This document shows, in pieces, positions 1-5,172 of a DNA stretch of 5,172 nt. This stretch comes from Candidatus Bathycorpusculum sp. GTDB lineage: Archaea; Thermoproteota; Bathyarchaeia; Bathyarchaeales; Bathycorpusculaceae. Location: positions 1 through 5,172 of the forward strand of contig WREZ01000107.1 in NCBI GenBank assembly GCA_009779045.1. The letters are read 5' to 3'. The notes beneath the pieces are model-generated. The model was not told the DNA's origin, did no database searches, and saw only the letters and a program-made list of their open reading frames with translations. How positions within the stretch are numbered: the first letter of the stretch is position 1; every line of letters begins with the position of its first letter. Position numbers and translations under genes: made by a program.

Positions 1-636
1 GTCACTATTAGATAATAACGTGAAGCGATCAAGGTTGCTTAATCGCCAGTTCATTGCAGGGTCAGAAGAGAGCCCTGTTTCAAGAGCGTAAATGTGTTTT
101 GTCATGTCTTGATAACAGTCATCTATATTGTCAAAACCGCTAAATGCTCCAAATAAGCTAAACCAAGGGGTCCAGGCATGAGCGGGAAAGACCATGTTCC
201 AATTAGAAACTGCCATCACTTCTTCAACTAACTGTGGAGCGGTCATGTTCAAAAGGGGACGACCATCAGAAGCTAAATTACCAAATCGGGATAGACACTC
301 ATTTAGTTGGTTGACCATTTCAAAACTTGGTGATAAAATAACGTGATGTACCTTTTTTGAACTGCCTTTGTAATCAAAAATGGTGCAGACTTCTGTTGTA
401 AGCATAAATCTTGTTTGAAGATCAGGTTTATCGACAAGTTTAAACAGACCAGTGTCAGCAACAGGAGCGAGTGTTTGCTTTATTTCTTTTAACCACTCAG
501 GGTGGGTAAAGTCGCCTGTACCTATGAGGTTTAAGCCTTTGATTTTTGAGTACCGTGCAATTTCAAGCAGATTCATTTGACTGCTTGTTGCTCGACTATA
601 ACGACCATGAATGTGCAAATCAGCAATTACACGCAT
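1..636 (-). CDS. Endonuclease Q (PHP-family DNA repair endonuclease), N-terminal half, cut by the window edge
   Basis: I translated this by hand from ATG at 636 down to base 1: 212 codons with no stop, so the gene continues outside the window. Known family members are about 400 residues, so roughly half is present. The start is fixed by the canonical PHP opening M-R-V-I-A-D-L-H-I-H (D6, H8, H10). Further PHP/EndoQ landmarks are G-T-G-D-F-T-H-P (residues 39-46), T-T-E-V (80-83), V-H-H (96-98), G-R-P (125-127), P-A-H-A-W-T-P-W (151-158), E-T-G-L-S-S-D (186-192) and a closing S-N-S-D (209-212), which in the family is followed by A-H. These metal-binding His/Asp/Glu residues are all intact. Characterised archaeal EndoQ cuts the strand 5' of deaminated bases (uracil, hypoxanthine, xanthine) and abasic sites and cooperates with PCNA. 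The same role is inferred here. A GGAG site lies upstream. The gene appears to be transcribed separately from the 124-residue gene before it. Confidence 0.93.
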   Translation of the reverse strand, partial: MRVIADLHIHGRYSRATSSQMNLLEIARYSKIKGLNLIGTGDFTHPEWLKEIKQTLAPVADTGLFKLVDKPDLQTRFMLTTEVCTIFDYKGSSKKVHHVILSPSFEMVNQLNECLSRFGNLASDGRPLLNMTAPQLVEEVMAVSNWNMVFPAHAWTPWFSLFGAFSGFDNIDDCYQDMTKHIYALETGLSSDPAMNWRLSNLDRFTLLSNSD

Positions 637-647
637 TAAGCAACAGT

Positions 648-651
648 CTCC
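648..651 (-). promoter_or_regulatory. Shine-Dalgarno site of the endonuclease Q gene
   Basis: The minus strand reads GGAG here, 11 bases before the ATG at 636. An in-frame TTG lies only seven codons further upstream, but this site and the canonical PHP start favour the ATG. Confidence 0.5.
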
Positions 652-676
652 ATTCAAATATTTGTTGAACTACTAA

Positions 677-683
677 GGTATAG
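677..683 (-). promoter_or_regulatory. Weak TATA-like box before the endonuclease Q gene
   Basis: The minus strand reads CTATACC. A start of transcription about 25 bases downstream would fall near 654, just ahead of the GGAG site at 648-651, so the geometry is right. The match to an archaeal TATA box is poor. A competing AT stretch (CTTTTAA, around 707-713) also exists, so this is only a candidate. Confidence 0.22.
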
Positions 684-693
684 TGTGAGCGGT

Positions 694-699
694 AAAAAA
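694..699 (-). terminator. Possible oligo-T terminator of the 124-residue gene
   Basis: Six T in a row on the minus strand, about 28 bases after the stop codon of the gene at 728-1102. Archaeal RNA polymerase commonly ends transcription at short T runs without a hairpin, and I see no hairpin here. Position is the main support. Confidence 0.3.
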
Positions 700-727
700 G
701 GTTCCTTAAAAGATTCAACACTTCGCT

Positions 728-1102
728 TTAGTAGCCTATACTGGTTTCTTTTGAAAATTTTCTTTTCAGCTTGTCAAGTGTTAGAACATTTTTGATTAAA
801 CGTTCGAGTACGTCATAATCAGAGTGTTGCACAGTTACTTCCTTAAATTTTAAATAACAATTATCTTTTGCGTTGGTTACTAATTTTTCAAGTTCTTCAT
901 CAAAAACTCCTTTAGTTAAAATCATCTTACCGTTTAGCATTCTTAAATCACAATCAATGCAATACTCGAAATCAAACGTCATTTTTCGTCCTTTTGAGTT
1001 TCCTTCACCAAAATATGTTAAATCGGATAATTTGTTGAATAAAACGTCATCAAATTCGATAAAAGAAATCTGTGTTTTCTTAATAATATGTTTATGACTC
1101 AT
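728..1102 (-). CDS. Hypothetical protein of 124 residues, no recognised family
   Basis: I do not recognise this protein. It is complete from ATG (1102) to TAA (728) and has both a TATA-like box and a GGTG ribosome site in front, which supports a real gene. The product is small, probably soluble and rich in charged residues, with no signal peptide or membrane segment. It has one C-x2-C pair (C48, C51) in a Y-C-I-D-C-D context plus C82, too few ligands for a full zinc ribbon unless it dimerises. The first 90 residues look like mixed beta/alpha sequence with repeated aromatic and acidic positions. The last 30 (about 96-120) look helical and end in a basic patch, K-L-K-R-K. It sits alone between the SPFH gene and endonuclease Q, with about 90-130 bases of non-coding DNA on each side, so it is not obviously part of either unit. 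It may be lineage-specific. Confidence 0.62.
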   Translation of the reverse strand: MSHKHIIKKTQISFIEFDDVLFNKLSDLTYFGEGNSKGRKMTFDFEYCIDCDLRMLNGKMILTKGVFDEELEKLVTNAKDNCYLKFKEVTVQHSDYDVLERLIKNVLTLDKLKRKFSKETSIGY

Positions 1103-1107
1103 ATCAG

Positions 1108-1111
1108 CACC
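1108..1111 (-). promoter_or_regulatory. Shine-Dalgarno site of the 124-residue gene
   Basis: The minus strand reads GGTGCTGAT directly before ATG at 1102. GGTG is a common archaeal ribosome site, here five bases from the start codon. The upstream TATA box predicts transcription to begin close to this point, so the message may instead be nearly leaderless. Confidence 0.4.
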
Positions 1112-1127
1112 GTTTTAAAAAATAAGA

Positions 1128-1135
1128 GATATAAA
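1128..1135 (-). promoter_or_regulatory. TATA-like promoter of the 124-residue gene
   Basis: The minus strand reads ACTTTATATCTC, a good archaeal TATA box (TTTATATC). Its centre is about 30 bases before the ATG at 1102, which puts the expected transcription start near 1105. The 129-base gap from 1103 to 1231 is otherwise without features, apart from short T runs that give no clear terminator for the preceding SPFH gene. Confidence 0.5.
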
Positions 1136-1231
1136 GTGTGTGGAGTAATAGTGTAGTCGCTAATAGTAATGGGAAAATAGTTAATGTTTGACAGCAACTG
1201 CTATTTTTGTCCACACTTATCTTTTGCTCCA

Positions 1232-2218
1232 TTATGCTGTTTTGTTTCCGCATTCTGGACAGAATTTGCTGTTTGCAGGGATTGATTTGTTACAGTTAGA
1301 GCAGGATATAGTTCCGTCTGAGGGAGACATGAGGGTTGTTCCGCAGCCAGAGCAGAATTTGCTGTTTGCAGGCACTTTTTCGCTACATTTAGGGCAAATG
1401 ACAAGAGTTGTTACAGTTGCTGTTGCAGGTTGTTGTGGTGTTTGTTGATTCATAATCTGTGGGATAAGTACCATTCCTGCGCCTAATGCACCAGAGCCTC
1501 CACCGCCTTTGCCAAGTGATTCAGCTGCACTTTTCATTGTTTCCATACGCAGTAATTCGCTTGGGGCAGTTTGTCCGGTTTTAAGCCAGAAGAGACGTTC
1601 ACGGTATTCAGGGGTTGTGTCTATACCTTCGAATTTTAGGTCAGTTAGCTCTATACCTACGCGTTTGAAGTAGTCAATTAGGTGGTTTTTGACAATGATA
1701 CTTGTCTCATCTAGACGTGTGAAGACAGTGAGTAGATCATAGTGACTAAGTTCATCGATAATTTTTTCGTTTAAGTAGCCACGTAAGAAAGTGTTAACTT
1801 GCTCAGTGGTGTAAGCGCTTTGTCCGCCTACGATTTCATTTACAAATAATGTAGCGTCTTCGATTTTAAACCAGAATTGGCCATAAGTTTGCAGAGGTGC
1901 TAATTCTGTGGTTTGTGCTTTTGTTCCCCATTTTCCAGCAAATATTTTGGTGTTGATGAAGATAACTGAGGCTTTGAATGGTTTGTTTCCGCCAAAACCG
2001 GCAATCCTTGTCAGCAATCCAGTGAGTATAGGTAGATTTTGAGTGGTTAAAGTGTGTCTTCCTGGGCCAAAGACGTCGTATGCTTTGCCGTCACGGAAAA
2101 ACATTGCCATTTGAAATTCTTGTACAACTAATTGAGAGCCCCAAGTGATTTCCTCAGTAGGGCATCGCCAAACTATTGCGTCTGGACCATTGTTTATCCA
2201 TTCTATTACTTGTGGCAT
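1232..2218 (-). CDS. SPFH/stomatin-like protein with two C-terminal zinc ribbons (COG4260, YdjI type)
   Basis: This is a 328-residue protein from ATG at 2218. Residues about 5-215 match the YdjI-type SPFH domain: V-I-E-W near the N-terminus, V-V-Q-E-F-Q-M-A (31-38) with F-R-D-G-K just after it, F-I-N-T-K-I-F-A-G-K-W-G-T-K (87-100), and Y-G-Q-F-W-F-K-I (112-119). A Gly-rich linker follows (about 236-250). Two zinc ribbons close the protein, with C275/C278/C289/C292 and C306/C309/C320/C323. This order is that of COG4260, stomatin/prohibitin-like proteins with a C-terminal Zn ribbon. There is no N-terminal membrane anchor, only a short hydrophobic stretch (about 244-256), so any membrane attachment is peripheral or through partners. 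SPFH proteins form membrane-associated oligomeric scaffolds; B. subtilis YdjI is involved in placing its PspA partner at the membrane. The ATG shares one base with the stop of the gene before it (TAATG), which implies coupled translation. Some databases label the family 'virion core protein', which is misleading. Confidence 0.9.
   Translation of the reverse strand: MPQVIEWINNGPDAIVWRCPTEEITWGSQLVVQEFQMAMFFRDGKAYDVFGPGRHTLTTQNLPILTGLLTRIAGFGGNKPFKASVIFINTKIFAGKWGTKAQTTELAPLQTYGQFWFKIEDATLFVNEIVGGQSAYTTEQVNTFLRGYLNEKIIDELSHYDLLTVFTRLDETSIIVKNHLIDYFKRVGIELTDLKFEGIDTTPEYRERLFWLKTGQTAPSELLRMETMKSAAESLGKGGGGSGALGAGMVLIPQIMNQQTPQQPATATVTTLVICPKCSEKVPANSKFCSGCGTTLMSPSDGTISCSNCNKSIPANSKFCPECGNKTA
1260..1279. 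repeat. 20-base direct repeat, copy inside the second zinc ribbon
   Basis: The sequence cagaatttgctgtttgcagg occurs here and again, identical in all 20 bases, at 1353-1372. On the coding strand it encodes P-A-N-S-K-F-C, the run into the second Cys pair of the zinc ribbon. Confidence 0.9.
1353..1372. repeat. 20-base direct repeat, copy inside the first zinc ribbon
   Basis: Identical to 1260-1279 and offset by 93 bases (31 codons), exactly the distance between the two zinc ribbons (C275 to C306). It reflects duplication of the ribbon within the SPFH gene rather than a mobile element. Confidence 0.9.
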
Positions 2219-2757
2219 TATTGTGTTACTCCCATTATCACTTCTTTACGTTTATCAAATATATCTTCAAATGCTTCAAGTTTGTCAGTTACAGTTTGAA
2301 TTTTATTTTTAAGCTCACTATAGTCGCCTTCTATCAATTGAGTCTTGAAGGTGTCAATAGCTGTTGTTAAGGCGTTTACGTAGTCTACTAGTTGATTATC
2401 AAAGGTTATCATGCGATCAAGGTTGTCTTCTTTTACTTTTACTATATCAAAGAAGCCACTATAACCATAGGAGGCATGATTTATTTTTTCGGTTACACGA
2501 TCAATTTTTGCTGTTAAGCGATCCATGTCGGATAAAACATCTAAATAACGGCGATCAGTGATCTTTTGGAATATACTGCGAACATCGTTTTTTGCATGAG
2601 ACAATTTTAATATTAAATGATTACGCACTAGTTTATCAGATTCACGACGTAGTTCTTTTTCATGATATCCTTTAAAGCCAGGTAAGGCTGCTACAATACG
2701 TTCAGAAAGCCGCATTTGGCTTTTTGCTTGTGTATACATATCTTTATTTTCGCTCAT
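2218..2757 (-). CDS. Helical conserved protein of unknown function, partner of the SPFH gene
   Basis: 179 residues counted from ATG at 2757. The frame stays open upstream to a TTG at 2826, which would add 23 residues, but that TTG has no ribosome site. The ATG gives a start close to the conserved part and has a weak CGGA eight or so bases upstream. The protein is predicted to be almost all helix with heptad-like segments (about 34-65, 76-95, 110-140, 146-172). Two motifs stand out: L-P-G-F-K-G-Y-H-E-K-E-L-R-R-E (25-39) and Y-G-Y-S-G-F-F-D-I-V-K-V-K-E (97-110), followed by L-D-R-M-I-T-F-D (113-120). I recall similar motifs in uncharacterised bacterial proteins encoded next to SPFH genes. That is memory, not a search. 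There is no signal peptide or membrane segment. It lies between the zinc-ribbon gene (65-base gap) and the SPFH gene (one-base overlap). It could be a PspA-like membrane-binding helical partner, but I see no direct PspA signature. Confidence 0.85.
   Translation of the reverse strand: MSENKDMYTQAKSQMRLSERIVAALPGFKGYHEKELRRESDKLVRNHLILKLSHAKNDVRSIFQKITDRRYLDVLSDMDRLTAKIDRVTEKINHASYGYSGFFDIVKVKEDNLDRMITFDNQLVDYVNALTTAIDTFKTQLIEGDYSELKNKIQTVTDKLEAFEDIFDKRKEVIMGVTQ
2229..2233 (-). promoter_or_regulatory. Shine-Dalgarno site of the SPFH gene
   Basis: The minus strand reads GGGAG inside the last codons of the helical protein, 10 bases before ATG at 2218. With the TAATG overlap it supports translational coupling of the two genes. 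Confidence 0.5.
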
Positions 2758-2822
2758 TTTTAAATTCCGACCTGTTGTTTCCGATATAGGAAAAACGCTA
2801 CTTAAAAAGCTTATTAAAACAT

Positions 2823-3569
2823 TCAAAACCGTGTTGAGGGAATATCGCCCTTCAATACGTTACCAGATGTTCCTTCAATGATTAACTGATACAGTTTTCC
2901 CTTATATTCATATTTGATAAACCATGCAGGCGCATGCAAATACAACATTTGTTTAAGCTCCAAATTAGTAGAGAGCTCTATAACACGGTCAAGGTCTTTC
3001 TGAAGAAGAAAACGGTGAAGATGCTCAATCTGTTGCTTAGCTAACTCTAAAGCTTCATCTTTACTTATTTCACTATTTAACACCTTAGCAAAACCCTCAA
3101 TTTTTCTAAAATCATAGGGAATTTTACCAGCTATAGGCACATTATATTCACGTGTAGGAAACGCTGTTGCTTTTCTTGCTAAAACAAGCCAGTTGTGCTC
3201 TTTTTCAATTTGTCCATCTTTTGTTACAGGTGGAGAAATTCTCTCAAAAATACCCTTATATTTAGTGGTAGCAACAACCGAGACCAGCCAAAAAGGCAGA
3301 TAAACAAGAACATTTTCCTCTATCTTGGATTTTTTAGCTAAATCGCCAGGTTTCATAAAACCGCTACTCATCCAGGATCGAATGCAACTATCCATTCGAG
3401 CGGTGTCATAATTGTTTAGGATTAAAGAGTGTTCAAAATTGAAGGCTTGACCAGTTTGGATAACTGTGGTAAAGCCACAATATTTGCATGTAGCTATTAT
3501 TTCACCAGGTTTGAATTCAGTGGGAGCACCACAATGAGAACAACTGATTTCTTTAGCTACAACAGACAT
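2823..3569 (-). CDS. Zinc-ribbon protein, YdjG-like partner of the SPFH module
   Basis: 248 residues from ATG at 3569, with GAGGG at 3577-3581 seven bases ahead of the start. An N-terminal zinc ribbon is formed by C10-x2-C13 and C28-x2-C31 (I-S-C-S-H-C-G, then T-C-K-Y-C-G). The rest has two related beta-rich stretches: Y-L-P-F-W-L-V-S (90-97) followed by Y-K-G (104-106), and A-P-A-W-F-I-K-Y-E-Y-K-G-K (213-225) leading into E-G-T-S-G-N-V (232-238) and a final G-D-I-P (241-244). A helical region lies between (about 168-208). This layout, a TFIIB-like ribbon followed by P-x-W...Y-x-G units, resembles zinc-ribbon proteins found beside YdjI-type SPFH genes such as B. subtilis YdjG, but no clear membrane helix is visible here. 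Such proteins are often mislabelled as PriA helicase or TFIIB because of the ribbon; no helicase motif is present. It starts two bases after the flavoprotein stop, so the two are very probably co-transcribed. Confidence 0.85.
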   Translation of the reverse strand: MSVVAKEISCSHCGAPTEFKPGEIIATCKYCGFTTVIQTGQAFNFEHSLILNNYDTARMDSCIRSWMSSGFMKPGDLAKKSKIEENVLVYLPFWLVSVVATTKYKGIFERISPPVTKDGQIEKEHNWLVLARKATAFPTREYNVPIAGKIPYDFRKIEGFAKVLNSEISKDEALELAKQQIEHLHRFLLQKDLDRVIELSTNLELKQMLYLHAPAWFIKYEYKGKLYQLIIEGTSGNVLKGDIPSTRF

Positions 3570-3571
3570 TG

Positions 3572-4954
3572 CTACGCCCTCAGTTTTTCGCGTTTTAGAA
3601 TTTCTCTTGCAACTATAACGCCTGAGGCAGATGCTTGAATTAAACCTCTGGTTACACCTGCACCATCACCAATAGTGAACATGTTTTGAATTTTTGTTTC
3701 TAAAGAATTGTTTAGTTGCAAGTGACTACTGTAGAATTTGACTTCGACGCCGTAGAGTAATGTGTCTCTTGAGTGAACACCGGGGGCAATCATGTCAATT
3801 GCTTGAAGGATTTCGCGAATGCCTACTAAGTGGCGGTATGGTAAAACAAAGCTTAAGTCGCCAGGTGTGGCGTTTTTAAGTGTTGGCTGTACTACGCTAC
3901 GTGCGATGCGTTCATGAGTGCTACGTCTACCAGCAGTTAAGTCGCCTAAACGTTGTACCATGACACCCCCGCTAAGCAGATTTGAGAGGCGAGCTATGTA
4001 TTTACCGTAAGCAATTGGTTCTTTAAAGGGTTCAGTAAATTGAGTACTAACCAGAATAGCAAAATTAGTGTTGTTTGTTTTGCTTTCTGCTTGGCTACCA
4101 CCGTTTACTGTTATAACACCATCATAGGATTCTGTTGTCACCTCACCGTAAGGTGAGACACAGAAGGTACGAACTTGATCATCAAATTGTTTGGAGTAAT
4201 AGATTAGTTTGGGTTCATAGAGAACTTTAGTTAGTTTTTCCATAGCTGAGGCTAAAACTTCAACACGAACGCCTATGTCAACGGGATTGTTTATAGTTTG
4301 TAATCCGCGTTTTTGAGCTTCAGTCTGTAACCATTCAGCTCCGCCCCTGCCTGGAGCAATAATTACATAAGTTGAGTAATATTTTTCGCCAGATGCTGTT
4401 TCTACACCTTGAATTATGTCGTTTTCAATAAGTAACCCTTTAACATCTGTGTTAGGCTTGAAAACTACTTTACTTGATAAAGCGTTAAACATGCGCTTTA
4501 AAACTTCAAGACACTTATCAGTACCCATATGGCGAACTATTTGTTTTACAAGCTTTAAACCTGCATGAGCAGCTTCTTTCTCTATCCTGTTTACTTCCTC
4601 ATTTTCAGCGCCATAAACAGTCTCACTGGCACCAAATTTAAGATAAATTTCATCACAATATTTTACAAGATCAGCTAACTCGTTAGTTGAAACGTACTGA
4701 TTTAACCAGCCACCAACTTCTGTTGATAAAGTAAGCTTACCATCGCTATATGCACCTGCACCGCCCCACCCTGCAAGAATAGCACATGGCTCACAATGCA
4801 CACACTCAAAACCCCGCTTAGAAGGACACCTACGATTATCAATCTCTTGCCCCCTATCCAAAACAAGAACCTGCAAATTTGCCTTTTCAGTCAATTCTAA
4901 AGCTGAAAATATGCCTGCGGGACCTGCGCCAACAATTATTACATCATATTTCAA
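3572..4954 (-). CDS. FAD-dependent dehydrogenase, COG2509 family
   Basis: 460 residues starting at TTG 4954. The frame is open to another TTG at 4993, but that one would lie ahead of the transcription start predicted from the TATA box, whereas TTG 4954 has GGAG nine bases upstream and puts the FAD-binding strand at the usual distance from the N-terminus. The Rossmann motif is Y-D-V-I-I-V-G-A-G-P-A-G (3-14) with D-R-G at 33-35. A Cys cluster follows (C43, C51, C54, C57), then the family hallmark G-W-G-G-A-G-A-Y-S-D-G-K-L (62-74). The second FAD strand is near 195-202 (Y-V-I-I-A-P-G-R). The C-terminal motif is F-T-I-G-D-G-A-G-V-T-R-G (426-437). Full length for the family. COG2509 proteins are poorly characterised oxidoreductases of unknown substrate, so I assign none. 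It is first in the cluster and two bases from the zinc-ribbon gene. Whether it works with the SPFH module or merely shares its promoter is unclear. Confidence 0.9.
   Translation of the reverse strand: MKYDVIIVGAGPAGIFSALELTEKANLQVLVLDRGQEIDNRRCPSKRGFECVHCEPCAILAGWGGAGAYSDGKLTLSTEVGGWLNQYVSTNELADLVKYCDEIYLKFGASETVYGAENEEVNRIEKEAAHAGLKLVKQIVRHMGTDKCLEVLKRMFNALSSKVVFKPNTDVKGLLIENDIIQGVETASGEKYYSTYVIIAPGRGGAEWLQTEAQKRGLQTINNPVDIGVRVEVLASAMEKLTKVLYEPKLIYYSKQFDDQVRTFCVSPYGEVTTESYDGVITVNGGSQAESKTNNTNFAILVSTQFTEPFKEPIAYGKYIARLSNLLSGGVMVQRLGDLTAGRRSTHERIARSVVQPTLKNATPGDLSFVLPYRHLVGIREILQAIDMIAPGVHSRDTLLYGVEVKFYSSHLQLNNSLETKIQNMFTIGDGAGVTRGLIQASASGVIVAREILKREKLRA
3577..3581 (-). promoter_or_regulatory. 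Shine-Dalgarno site of the zinc-ribbon gene
   Basis: The minus strand reads GAGGG within the last codons of the flavoprotein gene, seven bases before ATG at 3569. It shows that the zinc-ribbon gene is initiated from the shared transcript. Confidence 0.55.
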
Positions 4955-4963
4955 AGAGTAACG

Positions 4964-4967
4964 CTCC
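4964..4967 (-). promoter_or_regulatory. Shine-Dalgarno site that decides the TTG start of the FAD dehydrogenase
   Basis: The minus strand reads GGAG nine bases before TTG at 4954. No ATG is available in frame near the N-terminus, and this is the only good ribosome site in the leader. Confidence 0.6.
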
Positions 4968-5000
4968 GTATGGAAATCCAAAAATAAATACAATCAGTAG

Positions 5001-5009
5001 CATATATTT
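5001..5009 (-). promoter_or_regulatory. TATA-like promoter of the four-gene cluster
   Basis: The minus strand reads CAAATATATG. A transcription start about 26 bases downstream would fall near 4979, giving a leader of roughly 25 bases that carries the GGAG site at 4964-4967. The non-coding stretch 4955-5172 holds no gene I can support. A second AT box (TTTAATATC, about 5118-5126) and T runs at 5016-5021 and 5052-5056 are also visible; the T runs could mark the end of an upstream transcript outside the window. Confidence 0.5.
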
Positions 5010-5022
5010 GTTAGCAAAAAAC

Positions 5023-5050
5023 AACCAACAAAACACGATTAAAACCAACA
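5023..5050 (-). promoter_or_regulatory. Pair of TGTTGGTT direct repeats upstream of the TATA box, possible operator
   Basis: TGTTGGTT occurs on the minus strand at 5043-5050 and again at 5023-5030. The copies are exactly 20 bases apart, about two helical turns, and the nearer copy ends about 14 bases upstream of the TATA-like box at 5001-5009. This geometry would suit a regulator binding one face of the DNA. The region is very G/T-biased, so chance is a real alternative. Confidence 0.3.
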
Positions 5051-5172
5051 CCAAAAAGAGTTGTCTTAGAGTCAGCCAATTAATAATCAAAATCTACGTC
5101 ATTATTTTAGCAAGATCAGATATTAAATAATCGACATAAACGAACTAAACAGCAACTTTTTACATATATATA

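Noticed and set aside
873..1097. Open frame of 74 codons on the plus strand
   Set aside because: It lies entirely antisense to the 124-residue gene, which has promoter and ribosome site. The translation is Ser-rich, low in complexity and has no recognisable motif. If the 124-residue gene were spurious this would be the rival, but its support is weaker.
1188..1448. Open frame of 86 codons on the plus strand with a repeated Q-N-L-L-F-A-G motif
   Set aside because: It is the mirror image of the duplicated zinc ribbon of the SPFH gene; the apparent protein repeat comes from the 20-base DNA repeat.
1232..2218. Viral origin suggested by the 'virion core protein' label often attached to this family
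   Set aside because: The label is a historical naming artefact. The gene sits in a cellular-type operon with no phage or virus genes nearby.
2758..2826. N-terminal extension of the helical protein from TTG 2826, overlapping the zinc-ribbon stop
   Set aside because: The overlap is attractive for coupling, but there is no ribosome site and the 23 added residues do not resemble the rest of the protein. ATG 2757 is preferred, though not proven.
5072..5104. Possible C/D box guide RNA on the minus strand (AATGAC ... CTGA)
   Set aside because: The C box is imperfect, there is no convincing internal D'/C' pair, and the stretch is short for the class.
4879..5130. Open frame of 83 codons on the plus strand spanning the leader
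   Set aside because: It overlaps the FAD-binding N-terminus of the dehydrogenase on the other strand, has no ribosome site that I can see, and its translation is low in complexity.
5157..5172. TATATATA run at the window end
   Set aside because: Only a few repeat units are visible and the window ends there. It could be a promoter or simple repeat, but nothing more can be said.

Overview
The window looks archaeal. The first gene encodes endonuclease Q, a PHP-family DNA repair nuclease found mainly in archaea. Starts are preceded by GGAG/GGTG-type Shine-Dalgarno sites, and AT-rich TATA-like boxes lie at archaeal spacing upstream of two of the transcription units. The DNA is AT-rich. I cannot name the species from sequence alone; a mesophilic archaeon of the Bathyarchaeia or a methanogen lineage is my best guess (inference). 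All convincing genes are on the minus strand, so they read from right to left.

Layout in order of transcription. Positions 4955-5172 are a non-coding leader with a TATA-like box (5001-5009) and two 8-base direct repeats exactly 20 bases apart just upstream of it. Next is a tight four-gene cluster. It starts with a COG2509-type FAD-dependent dehydrogenase (4954-3572). Two bases later comes a zinc-ribbon protein (3569-2823), then a helical conserved protein (2757-2218), then an SPFH/stomatin-like protein with two C-terminal zinc ribbons (2218-1232, COG4260/YdjI type). The last two genes share one base at their stop/start junction. Positions 1103-1231 hold a second promoter. It serves a 124-residue orphan protein (1102-728). 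After a possible oligo-T terminator, the endonuclease Q gene (636 to beyond base 1) is cut by the window edge after 212 residues.

How the genes may work together. A zinc-ribbon protein, a helical protein and a YdjI-like SPFH protein side by side recall the Bacillus subtilis ydjFGHI locus, where a PspA protein, zinc-ribbon/membrane partners and the SPFH protein YdjI act together at the membrane. The archaeal version here has no recognisable PspA and no obvious membrane-spanning partner. It has the helical protein in the middle and a flavoprotein at the front. That this is an archaeal membrane-platform or stress module is inference and is the most interesting point of the window. Endonuclease Q and the 124-residue protein appear to be separate transcription units.
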